A stretch of DNA of 64,000 nucleotides, taken from positions 13,825,001-13,889,000 of the forward strand of contig CM077594.1 in the NCBI GenBank assembly GCA_039654915.1. The letters run 5' to 3'. A program made the translations under genes and the position numbers. Shown here one piece after another: positions 11,945 through 24,073 of the stretch; the first letter of the stretch is position 1; the number at the start of each line of letters is the position of its first letter. Origin of the DNA: Aquilaria yunnanensis (taxonomy: Eukaryota > Streptophyta > Magnoliopsida > Malvales > Thymelaeaceae). The notes beneath the pieces were generated by a model, which saw nothing but the letters and a program-made list of their open reading frames with translations, searched no databases and was not told the origin of the DNA.

Positions 11945-13403
11945 TGTATAATCCATATACATTCCCCAAGTTATAACTATCTTTGAATATGGTCTCTTAC
12001 CTTAATTAGCATATCATTGTCTCTTAGAGCCTTTTAACTTGAATATCATGTTCTATGTCAGTTTATTCCATCAGTTTCTTCATTATTTTGAACAAAAATT
12101 ATTTATCTAGTGCCTACACTGCCGCGTGGTCTTCTCTTTTATAGAAATGAATGACTATAATGAAAAAAATAAGAAACTTCAGGCTAAAATTGACACAAAC
12201 ACATAATTTTATGGACTTAAAATGTAGAATACCCAAACTCCATCTTCCTCCCAAAATTTTCAATCCATTATTACCATAGACACCAACCATCTCCTTCTAG
12301 TCTGATCCCTCTTAAATCGCATCAACCCTTGCTGACTCCATATTCTCCCTTCACCCGACCCGCAACCACTGCATTTTCGCTAAACATGGGCAATGACTTT
12401 GAGGCTTCATGCAGCTGGCTATAGAGACAATTGATAACCAGAATAGTGGAATTAGAATCTAAATCAATGGTAAGGCAATTAGGCTCCTTGTAGAGGATCT
12501 TAGATGTCCTATGAGACAACGTTAAATATATATCACATTTACACATTCACAACAACACACATCTTGGAGTTAGTGTAAGCTCGCATTATATGGAACAGTA
12601 AATTACTGTAGTATAACAATGAATTGGAAATTAAAGGGACCAAATATAAAAAAATAGAAAATGATTCGATAGGAAAATAGGGGAAATATTATAAAACGGC
12701 ATACATACTTGGTTGGAAAATAACTTGAGGAAGTATCAGAGGGCAATTGACAACAGTGGACGGCGAATGGTGCTTCGGATAAGATGTTGTAATTGGAAGA
12801 TAGAGGCAGCCTCATCCAATCAAGTTGGGAAAAGCTAAAACGGGCTAAAGGGAACCATATTCAAGGGTCAGGCCGGCTGGACGAGACAATAACACCATGG
12901 GGAGATGCTCACTTCATGGCGAATGGTGTAGAGAAGTAGCCCCTGTGTTATATCTGGATGTAAGAAAAGAATAGAGCTGAGATTGAAATTCATTAATGAG
13001 TGTTTTCATTTTATGTAATTATGTTAACTGACCAAGGCTTTTTTCTTCCGTGCCCCATTGCCCTTCTTTTGACCTAACCACAACAATTGACTCTTTAATT
13101 AGATTAATGTACATTGAATTGCCCATTAACTTTTAAGTTTATACGATAATGTGTGTGTGTCAATTTTTGCTTAAACTTTCTTATTCTTCCAATATAGTCA
13201 TTTGTTATTATGAAAAGTTAGTTCATGTGATAGTGTGTGCACCACATAAGCAACTTCTATCCAAAATAATGGAGAAACTAACTGAAATAACTCACATAGA
13301 ACATGATATATGAGTTAGGGACTTTAAGAAACATTAGTTAATGTAAAAGGCCACATTAAAATGACAGTTATATAGCTAAGTGATCATATATATGGACTTA
13401 CCC
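11945..13403. mobile_element. MULE-family TIR element within copy A
   Basis: Inverted ends (CCATATACATTCCCC at left, TATATATGGACTTACCC at right) with similarity extending about 320 bases inward, including the GTTCTATGT and CATTATTTT words present in both arms. A minus-strand coding-like fragment in the core (12,322-12,546) shares a peptide (KEPNCxTIxxD) with the equivalent element in copy B. Family unknown to me. Confidence 0.65.
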
Positions 13404-13745
13404 ACTTGTTTTAAATTCCTTTTCTCAGTTGCAAGATAAAGGTCTATTAACTACTCTTCTTCTTTTCATTATAAAAACTTCCGTTATACATTAAATAAAT
13501 GCACATAATTGTTTTATCAGCAAATGGTTATGTATATTAAGGTTACTAAAGAGAAAGTTGGTGAAAATATTATGGATTTATCAACATGCATCACTTCATT
13601 TTCCGTGAATGAATAGTTCAACAAACTATACTGGAATTCAAATTCAAAATTTGTTTGGATTTATTCTGATTTGCATAGAAGGTTCAGCTTGATCTGACAT
13701 TTCGATTTTATTTCTTTCATTTGGTGTCACATGAACGATCGAGTA

Positions 13746-13767
13746 ACACACACACACACACACACAT
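13746..13767. repeat. (CA)n microsatellite
   Basis: Eleven CA units. The equivalent place in copy B (about 18,690-18,850) holds a GT-rich tract in different surroundings. Confidence 0.85.
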
Positions 13768-14029
13768 GATGTTTGATTTTCAATTGAAGCTACCTCCTAA
13801 TAAGTAATATTATTTCAAACCTAAAAATTAAGGTCTTCCACATATATAGAACCACGTCTTTATTAAGAAAATGACTTAGGTCAGAAGTTTATTTTTTTTA
13901 ATAATCAGAAACAATAAATAGCTAAGGAAAGAAGGGATATAAGAAAATGGAAGTTGCAATTTGGAGTTACCACCTTATCATGGGGAACAATAACCATTGC
14001 ACCTCAGGGGATGGACTTGAGCGTTGTAA

Positions 14030-14800
14030 GGATCTGATGGACTACAAACTAAACTAAAAGGGCCAAAAGAATTGAGCCTCAGATTGCTTGCAAAGTCTGA
14101 GCCCAATCTGATAAAAGAGTAATGTTAGGAATATGCAATTTGCACACTACTTTACCTGCCTCTAAAAGAACGTGGAGTTCCACTTCCAATGCAGAAGACG
14201 CAAAAGAAAGGAGGACACCATGGTAAAGTTTAGGTTGTTTGCTAATTCCTTTTCATACCTAAGCTGCAGCAACTATTTGAACTGAATGACGCCAGACACC
14301 ATTAATGACAAAGATTTCCAGGGTTGGAGGAGGAGATCAATTTCTCTTGTTTCCCTAAGCATGACATAAGGGATTAGGATTATGGAAAAAGGATTTATGG
14401 TATCTATCTTGGTATTCCCTAGAAGCTTCGATTATGTCATCCCATCTTACCATAAGTGACTAGGCATGAAAATGAGCTTGGTGAAAAACATACTCGTTTC
14501 TACCTAGTCAAATAAGCCAGAGGGTATAGACAAGATAAATGAACCATTCCAGATGCCATTGCTTGTGACAATTGAAAAGATCTGATAGCCACACCTCAAG
14601 GGAAGAAAATCTCATTGAAACGTCTTGGAACCAAACATAATTTTGGCATGGGCAGGATAGCTTTCATAAATCACACAAGACACACGTAGACTAAAAGAAG
14701 GTTCCAAAATAAAAAGCTTACAATACTACTAGTTTTGGTGCTTTCTTGATGCTGAAGGCATTATCACCAAGCAAAATTTTCCTATTCGTATCTTATGAGA
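14030..14800 (-). pseudogene. LINE ORF2 C-terminal (RNase H-like) fragment, copy A
   Basis: On the minus strand, translated pieces include HLEWFIYLVYTLWLI and LGRNEYVFHQ, followed further on by a segment (WAQTLQAI and upstream) resembling the reverse-transcriptase-like RNase H domain at the end of plant L1 ORF2. Stops and frameshifts interrupt it. It is older than the segmental duplication, because copy B carries the same truncated fragment. Confidence 0.6.
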
Positions 14801-14916
14801 TTGTGACCCATCTCCCTTTTACTGCCCTTAATGCAATTCTTGCAATTAATTTGCTTTCCTGAAAATGTCAACGCGAATCTGGATGACGTTCCATTTAATC
14901 TCCTTCCCATTTTAGT

Positions 14917-14943
<27 letters not shown>
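14917..14943. repeat. (TA)n microsatellite
   Basis: About 13 TA units. The orthologous tract in copy B (20,010-20,050) is about 20 units long. Confidence 0.9.
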
Positions 14944-14948
<5 letters not shown>

Positions 14949-15714
14949 TGTTATTTGAGTGTCGTTTATTTTTTTTCCTCATGTATTATTGAATTAGTTT
15001 TTTATTGAATAATATTTATTTTATTCTATATATCTCATTTTTATATTTTTGTATACAAATATTTTATTATATTTTCTATTTATATTTAGGAAATTATGAT
15101 AAAAAAATTAGAATACATATAAACAAATGAAAAAAAATTTATTTAATATATTTAATCTTAAAATAATGTTTTATTTTTTTTTTGTAAAACCATTAATTGT
15201 ATGTAGCGTGATATGTTGTGCGGTAAACTTAGTGGTAACAGTATTTAATATCATACTCATGATTGACATCGTAATTTGCCTAATTGCTATGGTTAATTAA
15301 TTAATTAATTCCACTAATTCTTGTTTGAATTTGCATAATTATCTATAGGGCCTGGTTTGTTCTTGTTGCACATACATATGTTTCATTTCATAAAGGCATG
15401 GTACTAGAAGGGCATGGAATTAACTCTTTTTGGTAGGGTTTAAAGAACAAAACAAAAAATCCTTGAAGAGAAAGTCAAATTTGAAATACTTAGGAGGCAA
15501 TGAATTTTGTACCAGGTCAGGCTCCCTACAGCAAGAAAATTACACTTTAAGTTTATTCTTTCATTATCTTAAATGTTATATATTACACTAATTTACTGAT
15601 TTGATTAGGCATTAAAGGTTTTCTTTTTTCACATGACACAAGTGCTCTACCTTATTCACATATCCTAAGCCCTGAACTTCATCAATTTTGTTGCCATTGA
15701 TGGAGGCAACACAA

Positions 15715-15750
15715 ATAATAATAATAATAAATAAATAAATAAATAAATAA
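15715..15750. repeat. (AAT)n/(AAAT)n microsatellite
   Basis: A compound tract present in copy A. Copy B has only a short AAATAAAT-like remnant at about 20,785. Confidence 0.85.
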
Positions 15751-16266
15751 AATAACAGTTGTTCCTATCTTCGCCTTTTCGCAGCTAAATATTTTTTTCC
15801 CTCACATGTTTTAGTGATTTGACCCGACCCGACACAAGTAATCTTTTCCCCAGTTGCTACTTAATACCTACTCCCAATCCCAACCTGCATAGCGCACGCA
15901 AGTTTTAATTTTTTTTTTTTTTTACTTACAATTTGCATGGGCAAGACTGGGGATGCTTTTCTTAATGTAACTACATGCAACGGAAATATTATTGCCACTT
16001 TGCGGCCATTAGGAAAGCAATCTCCCTTCTTTTCATTCTGAGCAAACATCACACAACTAGAGAAGTGGTGATTAATTTTTTTGTTATTTTTAACCATTGT
16101 TACAAGTATATACGATTGAGAGAGTATATATATATATATATATATGTCTTAGAATCTTGGACGGGATAGATAGGACTTTATCTTTCCACAACCTAAGCCT
16201 TGGTTTGAGATATCCCTCCCCTTCCCTTATTCCTAAACTTTATTTTGAGTAAGTATATACATACAT

Positions 16267-16290
16267 GTATGTGTGTGTGTGTGTGTGTGT
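16267..16290. repeat. (GT)n microsatellite
   Basis: Twelve GT units. The counterpart in copy B is at 22,205-22,230. Confidence 0.9.
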
Positions 16291-17188
16291 GCTGGGAGAG
16301 GGGGTGTTTGCTTTTTCGGAACCCTGAAATGACACCTAGGTAGCTTATATTGTTGTATTTCAAGGGAAATTGACAAAGGTATGGTTCAAAACCTTGACTT
16401 TACTAGGTGTCCTAAGGGTCAGACCTTAGATGAATTGATCTACAATCACGGGACAGTAAGTAATGATTTGGTTGTACAAAGAATTAATGATAATTTTTTT
16501 AAATTTTCTTTAATAAAAATAAAAACTATTCATTTAGAAAATATTTTATTTGGTAAAATAAATTTGAACAAGTATACCACTAAATAATTAAATCAATTTC
16601 CATGATGTGCATGCTGTTGATTTTGCAATATTAATTTTGTAATGATTTAGTTTGGGGGCTAACTACAAAAGTATCCTTTTTGTTTACATAATTCATCTTT
16701 CATTTTCATTGACAATTTATTATTTATTATCTTCTGATCTAATTAAACCTTTTGAAATATTTCTTATTAGTCCTAAACCATTTTTAAATGTTATGGGAAA
16801 ATGTTAACCAAGACAAGTTGCTACTTACTTATAGATATGACATATGAAACTTAATTTATAGAGAGAATAACACTATTGATTTAAACTATTCATTTAGTTA
16901 CCAAAATAGCTTGAATTTACTAGAAGATAATTAATGGACAGTTTTAATTAGAATTTCAAAAATTAATGATAGATAGTTATTCTAAGTTAATGAATTCCAT
17001 CCAGTAGAACTAAAATGTTTTTTTAATCAAAATATTTAGTTCCAAAAGAAAACAATTACTACAATGGAGGACAAGAAAGAAAAAATATTGAGGTTACTAT
17101 TAATGGATTTTGCACTTCAACCTTACAATAAATTAAGTTCAATATTTCACCAAATTTGTTAATATGGCCTTGTTTTTTTTTTTTTTTT

Positions 17189-18352
17189 GGTAAAATCCAT
17201 ATACACCCCCTAGCTATAATGGTCGTCTGAATATGGCCTCTTACCTTAATTAGTGCATCACTGCCTCTTAAAGCCATTTAACTTGAATATCATGTTCTAT
17301 GTCAATTTATTCGATCAGTTTCTCCATTATTTTGGACAAAAATTACTTATCTGGCACCCACACTACCACGTGATCTTCTTTTTCATAAAAATGAATGACT
17401 ATAATGAAAAACAATAAGAAACTTCAAGCTAAAATTGACACAAACACATAATTTTATGGACTTAAAATGTAGACTATCCAAACTTCATCTTCGTCCCAAA
17501 ATTTTCTATGCATTATTTCCCTAGCCACCAATCATCTCCCTCTAGTTTGACCCTTTTCACATCACATCTACCCTTACTGACTCCATACTATCCTTTTATT
17601 TGACCTACAGCCACTACATTGTCACCAAACATGAGCAAAGACTTCGAGGCATTGTGTAGCTAGCTATGAAGGTAGATGATAACCAGAACAGTGGAATTAT
17701 AATCGAAATGGATGGTAAAACAATTAGGCTCCTTATGGCGGATGTTAGAGGTAGTAAGGACAAGAGGGTTGAAGACTTGGGTAGGCAATACAAAAGGGAA
17801 GTGAGAAGGAAGGTAGGTTTCTGGATGACCAATCAAAGGTTGTGCACAATCAGATGATGAATCCATTCAAGGCTCAGTTGACCATAGAGAGGCCACTTGA
17901 GAGAGAGTGAAACTGGAGGAGAAGAAAAACAAGAAAGTTGACCATTGGTAGATTGGGGGTCATCATAATTTGACTCAATTGGTTATAAAGAAGCCAAAGA
18001 CATACATCAATTTGTTCGCATCTTTAACACAGAGAAGATTTAGGGAAGAAGATGAAGTTTGTGCTAATTTATGTTTTAACTTTTAAGTCTATAAGATTAT
18101 GTGTGTATGTCAATTTTTGCATAAACTTTCTTATTCTTTCAATATAGTCATTTGTTATTATGACAAAATAGGTCACATGACAGTGTGCACACCACATAAG
18201 TAACTTTTATCCAAAATAATGGAGAAAATGATTGAAATAACTCACATAGAACACGATATATGAGTTAGGGACTTTAAGAGACATTAGGTAAGGTAAAGGG
18301 CCATATTAAAATGACAGTTATATAGCTAGGCAATCATATATATGGACTTACC
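17189..18352. mobile_element. MULE-family TIR element within copy B
   Basis: This copy keeps the canonical left end GGTAAAATCC, mutated in copy A. The inverted right end is at 18,330-18,352. Its core differs from that of copy A: an open plus-strand frame (17,666-17,857) and the region 17,755-18,050 do not align with 12,510-12,950. One core has therefore been rearranged or partly replaced since the duplication. Confidence 0.65.
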
Positions 18353-18823
18353 CACTTGTTTTAAATTCCTTTTCTCAGTTGCAAGATAAAGGTCTATTAA
18401 CTACTCTTTTCTTTTCATTATAAAAACTTCTGTTATACATTAAATAAATGCACAACATTGTTCTACTGGCAAATGGTTATGTATATTAAGGTTACTGAAG
18501 AGAAAGTTAGTAAGAATGTTATATATTTATCAACGTGCATCACTTCATTTTCTGTGAATGAATAGTTCGACAAACTATACTGGAATTCAAATTCAAAATT
18601 CTTTTAAATTTATTTTTATTTACATAAAAAGCTCATCTTAATTTGGTATTTCAATTTTCTTTCTTTCATTTGGTGTCACATGAACAATCGAGTAATTTTT
18701 TAGTGGTTAGTTTTATGCTCCTGTTATTATTTAAAGTCTATACCTTCATTGGTTTATAAGATATCATTTAGCTCATCCTAATTAAAATAAAACATTTTTT
18801 GTAAAAAAAATTCAAAATTCTTG

Positions 18824-18849
18824 CATGTGTGTGTGTGTGTGTGTGTGTG
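18824..18849. repeat. (TG)n microsatellite
   Basis: Thirteen TG units. Confidence 0.9.
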
Positions 18850-19099
18850 AGGTTTGATTTTCAATTGAAGGTACCTCATAATAAGTAATATTATTTCAAA
18901 CCAAAAAATCAAGGTCTTCCACATATATAGAACCATGTCTTTATTAAGAGAAGGATTGGGATCATAAGTTTGTTTGTTTGTTTGTATAATCATAAATAAT
19001 ACATAGCTAAGGGAATAAGGGATTTAAGAGAAGGGAAGTTGCAATCTGGTGCGCAGCTGCCACTTTATCATGGGGAACAATAATCACTGCACCTTGGGG

Positions 19100-19910
19100 G
19101 ATGGACTTGAGCGTTGTAAGGATCTAATGGACTACATACTAAACTCAAGGGGCCAAAAGAATTGAGCCTCGAATTACTTGCAGAGTCTGAGCCCAATCTA
19201 ATAGAAGAGTAGTGTTAGGAATATGTAATCTGCACATTGCTTTACCTGCCTCTAGATGACCGTGGAGTTCCACTTCCAATGTAGAAGAAGCAAAAGGAAA
19301 TATGACACCATGGTAAAGTTTAGGTTGTCTGCTAACTTCTTTTCATACTCAAGCTGCAGCACCTATTTGAACTTAATAATGCTAAACACCATCAATGACA
19401 AAGATTTTTGGGGTTGGAGGAGGAGATCAACTTCTCTTGTTTCCCCAAGCATAACACAGGGGATTAGGATGATAGAAAAAGGATTTATGGTATCTATCCT
19501 AGTATTCCCTAGAAGCTTGGATTTGTTGGATCAAGTCATCTCATCTTACCATAAGTAACTGGGCATGAAAAGGAGCTCAATGAAAAACATACTCATTTCT
19601 ACCTAGTCAGATAAACCAAAGGGTAGAGACAAGATATATGAACCATTCCAGATGCTACTACTTGTAACAATAGAGAAGATCTGATAGCCATGCCTCAAAG
19701 ATAAGAAATCTCATTGAAACGTCTTAGAACCAAACATAATTTTGGCACAGGCCGGATTGCTTACATAAATTGCATGAGACACACGCAGACTAAAAGAAGG
19801 TTCCAAAATAAGAAGCTTACAATACTACTGGTTTTGGCACTTTCTAGATGCTGAAGTTATCATCACCAAGCAAAACTTTCCCATTCTTATCTCATGAGAT
19901 TGTGACCTAT
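19100..19910 (-). pseudogene. LINE ORF2 C-terminal fragment, copy B
   Basis: Sister of the fragment at 14,030-14,800, with the same truncation points and many of the same stops. The plus-strand open frame of 100 codons (19,256-19,558) is antisense to it and is not a gene. Confidence 0.6.
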
Positions 19911-20007
19911 CTCCTTTATACTGCCCTTAATTCAATTCTCGCAATTAATTTGCTTTCCTCAAAATATCAACGCAAATCTTTATGACGTTTCGTCTAATCT
20001 CCTTCCC

Positions 20008-20009
<2 letters not shown>

Positions 20010-20050
<41 letters not shown>
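20010..20050. repeat. (AT)n microsatellite
   Basis: About 20 AT units, expanded relative to the tract at 14,917-14,943. Confidence 0.9.
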
Positions 20051-20054
<4 letters not shown>

Positions 20055-20995
20055 TGAGTTTTGTTTATTTTTTTTCATGTATTACTAAATTAGTTTTTTT
20101 ATTGAAAAATATTTATTTTATTATATATTCTATTTATATTTGAGAAATTATGATGAAAAAATTAGAATACATATAAACAAGTGAAAAAAAATTATTTAAT
20201 ATATTTTATCTTAAAAAAATGTTTTAATATTTTTTTTTTGTAAAACTGGCAATCGTATGTAGTGTGGTATGCTGTGCAGTATATCTAATGATAGCAGTAT
20301 TTAATCCGTTGTTCATGATTGGCATTATAATTTGCCTAATCACCATGGTTAATTAATTAATTATTTCCACTAATTCTTGTTTGAATTTGCATAATTATAT
20401 ATAGGGCCTGGTTTATTCTTGTTGCACATACATATGTTTCATTTCATAAAGGCATGGTACTAAAAGGGCATGGAATTTTTGAAATATATTTAACTCTCTT
20501 TGGTAGGGTTGAAAAAACAAAACAAAAAATCCTTGAAGAGAAACTCAAATTTGAAATACGTAGGAGGCAATGAATTTTGTACCAAGTCAGGCTCCCCACA
20601 ACAAGAAAATTACACTTTAAGTTTATTCTTTCATTATCTTAAACGATCTATATTACACTAATTTACTGATTTGATTAGGCATTAAAGGTTTTCTTTTTTC
20701 ACATGACACAAGTGCTCTACCTCATTCACATATCCCAAGCCTTGAACTTCATCAATTTTGTTGCCATAGACGGAGGCAACACAAAAAATAAATAAAATAA
20801 TTGTTGTTCCTGTCTTCATCTTTTCGAAGCTAATTATTTTTTTCTCTCACATGTTTTAGTGATTTGACCCGATCCAACACGGGTAATCTTTTCCCCGGTT
20901 GCCACTTAGTACCTACTCCCAGTCCTGACCTTGTATAGGGCACGCAAGTTTTAATTGTTTTTTCACTTACGATATCCATGGGCATGACTGGGGAT

Positions 20996-21958
20996 TAGGG
21001 GTGAAATTAAAACCTGCAACCCGAATTCCGACCTGAATCCGATCCGAAAAAAGCGGGTTAGGGTCGGTTTCTTTAGAGGAAAAGGTGTATTTGAACCCGA
21101 CCTGACCCGACCCGATTAGTTGTTGCCGACAGCAATTTCGGTTCGGGTGAAACCCGACTAACCCGACTACTAAGGTATGCCCTTCTTCTTACAAAGTCCT
21201 TTAAATTTAATCTTTGAATCTTGTGGTTCTTGATTTCCTATTTTTCAGTAAGCTGGTTTAACAATATATTTCTTCAAAAATTCAAATCTGACCTAAGAAT
21301 AACTTTATACCTTGTAAAACTGTTTCTGATTATAAAAAAAAAACCGATGTTATATCCTGCTCCAAAATTTATAAAATGGCCTAAAAATAATACCGTTGAA
21401 ACTTAATTTAATAATGCTATTGTTTCATTTTTCCTATGCTTTTTCTATTGTTAACACAATGAATACTTTATTTTGACCTTAGTTTCTACATTGGTTATAA
21501 TATTCAGAAACAGTCATTCCTATATGTATTTATGAATTTGGTCTTGGTGCTTGGTTGCTGTTGCCATATGAGCTCAAATAAGTACGTTTCAGTAATTTTT
21601 ATGTATTTTTTGGAGTATGTGCTCTCGCTTTTAACATAAAGAGATGCTCGTGAAATAATATTGAACAATTTGAAAATATAATCAACATTATATGAAATGC
21701 TCATGTTTGTTGAATATTTGCTTAAATTTTTTTTGTTGCAAGTAATTTTTTTTTTCGTTCCAGGTGATTCCGCAGCTGTAAAATAAATCGGGTTAACCCG
21801 ATTATATTCATCCTAACCCGACTTTTTCGGGTTCGGGTTCGGGTCGGTTTTTTGGAATAGTCGGGTCGGGTTCGGTTAACATATTTAGGAAAGAAGTATG
21901 CATAATTCGGGTCGGGTTGAACCCGAACCCGAAATTTTCGACCCGACTTTCACCCCTA
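20996..21958. mobile_element. Non-autonomous hAT transposon with exact 8-base target duplication
   Basis: The 963-base element begins TAGGGGTGAAA and ends TTTCACCCCTA, with CTGGGGAT on both sides (20,988-20,995 and 21,959-21,966). In copy A of the segmental duplication the uninterrupted site GACTGGGGATGC lies at about 15,945, so the insertion and its footprint are read directly from an empty paralogous site. Subterminal regions carry many CCCGACCC/GGGTCGGG words, as in non-autonomous hAT elements. No transposase frame is present. Confidence 0.95.
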
Positions 21959-22204
21959 CTGGGGATGCTTTTCTTAAAACGGAAATATTATTGCCACTTT
22001 GCGGCCATTAGGAAAGCAGTCTCCCTTTTTTATTTATAACCATTGTTACAAGTATATAGGGTTAAGAGAGAGAGTGTGCGTGTGTATGTCTTAGGATCTT
22101 TGACGGGTAGATAGTATTTTACCTTTCCACAACTTAAGCCTCGGTTTGAGATATCCCTCTCCTTACTTTATTCCTCCACTTTATTCTGAGTAGCTATATA
22201 CTTA

Positions 22205-22230
22205 CATGTGTGTGTGTGTGTGTGTGTGTG
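22205..22230. repeat. (TG)n microsatellite
   Basis: Thirteen TG units, followed by a short TA tract. Confidence 0.9.
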
Positions 22231-22599
22231 TTCATATATATATATGTGGGAGAGGGGGTGTCTGCCTTTTTCAGAACCTTGAAATGACACCTAGGTAGCT
22301 TATTTTGTTGTATTTCAAGGGAAATTGACAAAGATAGGGCTTGAAACCTTGACTTTGCTAGGTGTCCTAAGGGTCGGATCTTAGATGAATTGGTCTGTGG
22401 TCACGGGACGGTAAACAATGATTTGGTTGTACAAAGAATTAATGCTAATTTTTTTAAAATTTTCTTTAATGAAAATAGAAATTATTCATTCAGAAAATAT
22501 TTTATTTGGTCAAAGAAATTTGAACAAGTGATACCACTAAAAAATTAAATCAATTTCCACGATGTGCATGTTGTTGATTTTTCAATATCAATTTTGTAA

Positions 22600-23095
22600 T
22601 GAAACACGACTACTAAAACCAGCACTATTTCATAATCTTTTTTAATGCAAGTAAAAGAACCGATGATGATAAACCGTTCAAAATTTTCATCTTAATTAGA
22701 CTCTTATTATTCCGTCCTAAGAGGGTTGCGTTAAGGAGGATATCTAGTATATAAACTTTATCATTATGCTTTTTAGACAAACTTATAATGTTAACTAACT
22801 TTAAAGTTAGCCGGCATCTAATATACAGCCGCAACCTTCCGCCCTGGTTAGGCTTGATATAAATTTAGGCATGACCAGTTGATTTTTCACTATAACTACA
22901 TGCAATTATTTTCAATTACTTTCACTATTTTTTTTTCTTTATAAAATTTCTTAAACACTGTCGATAGAAACACAATCTGGTTTATCCCATACTTTATATC
23001 GAATAAATCTGTGTGGTTTATTTTAAAAATTAATAGCTACAAGAAAATTATGATTGAGTAGGGTGTAGGAAATGACTGAGACTTAGAAGATGAGG
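22600..23095. other. Intergenic spacer
   Basis: AT-rich with no supported gene. A 69-codon minus-strand frame at 22,625-22,834 has no recognisable features. Confidence 0.4.
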
Positions 23096-23498
23096 TGTTT
23101 ATAAAGGGTAAAATCCATATGTAGTCCCCTAACTTTAAGGATCGTCCTAATGTGGTCCCTTAACTCAAAAAGTGGCTCTTAAAGTCCCCTAACTCAACTT
23201 AAGTGTCCTATTTTGGTCCTTACCGTCAGTTCAGGCATTATTTCAGACGGAAATTGCCTACGTGGCACCTAAACTGCCACGTGGCATCCTATTTTATGGC
23301 AATAAGTGATGAGACTGAAAGAATAATAAACCTTAGGTTAGATTTGACACAATAAATAATTTCAGGGACTTAAAAAGTTGATAACCCTAATTTCATCTTC
23401 TTCCCCAACTCTCACCGTCCGCCGCCCACCGTACGCCGCCCACCGTCCGCCGCCCACCGTTTTCGCCTGCGATTTGCTTTTCAATATCGCCGGCGAGT

Positions 23499-23825
23499 TC
23501 ATCGCAGCCACCATTTTTGTCTCTCGTTCCCTGTGCTGAAGTCGCAATACTTTAACAACAAGACTTCCACTTCACCGGCGATTTTCCTCGCCCCCTGCAG
23601 CGAACCCCGGCAGAGCGGACAATTGTAATGCCGGTAACCAATCCACCGGTCGAGACAAACCTTATGAAACATATGGTTGCATCTGAGGTCGCTGATCTCG
23701 TCGTCATCGTCAATCCTGCTCAGACAAACGGCACACTCGGCATCCTCACCAGAATCCGATTGTCGGAAACTGCTAGTCACATCCTGGGGAAAGCAACCGA
23801 GCTGGTCGTAGTGGGGAAGCAGCAA
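23499..23825 (-). CDS. RING-H2 finger protein fragment captured by the Pack-MULE
   Basis: A 108-codon frame contains a complete C3H2C3 RING-H2 signature: CAVC at residues 31-34, CNHMFHKVC in the middle with the two zinc-binding His, and CPLC near residue 71. RING-H2 domains bind two zinc ions and recruit E2 enzymes as E3 ubiquitin ligases. The spacing and the WI..RHYNCPLC end resemble small plant RING-H2 proteins of the XERICO/BRH1 type. Those have an N-terminal membrane segment, which is absent here, so this is probably a 5'-truncated capture. The last 30 or so residues run into the left inverted repeat and are not family-like. The sequence sits on the minus strand, so the right inverted repeat lies upstream of it. 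Whether it is expressed cannot be told. Confidence 0.7.
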   Translation of the reverse strand: MLLPHYDQLGCFPQDVTSSFRQSDSGEDAECAVCLSRIDDDDEISDLRCNHMFHKVCLDRWIGYRHYNCPLCRGSLQGARKIAGEVEVLLLKYCDFSTGNERQKWWLR

Positions 23826-24073
23826 GAGAGCAATTAAGGAGGGAGATGGAGAAATTAAGGCTGGGTTTGCGGCAGGAGAGCAAATCGTGGGCGAAAACGG
23901 TGGGCGACGGACGGTGGGCGGCGGACGGTGGGCGGCAAACGATGAGAGTTGGGGAAGAAGATGAAATTAGGGTTATCAACTTTTTAAGTCCCTGAAATTA
24001 TTTGTTGTGTCAAATCTAACCTAAGGTTTATTATTCTTTCAGTCTCATCACTTATTGCCATAAAATAGGATGC

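Larger units (their letters stand above)
11393..16642. repeat. Tandem segmental duplication, copy A
   Basis: This 5,250-base unit starts at TGATTTAGTTTGGGG and is followed immediately by a second copy in the same orientation starting with the same words at 16,643. Order and content match along the whole unit: AT-rich repeat, MULE-family element, LINE fragment, TA microsatellite, GT microsatellite and the end segment containing GACACCTAGGTAGCTTAT. No intact gene is seen in it. Confidence 0.9.
16643..22599. repeat. Tandem segmental duplication, copy B
   Basis: Second unit, 5,957 bases, directly abutting copy A. It ends at ATTTTGTAA, the same word that closes copy A at 16,642. Differences by eye are scattered substitutions, microsatellite length changes, small deletions and one 963-base hAT-type insertion. 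Without that insertion and its target duplication the copy is about 260 bases shorter than copy A. Confidence 0.9.
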
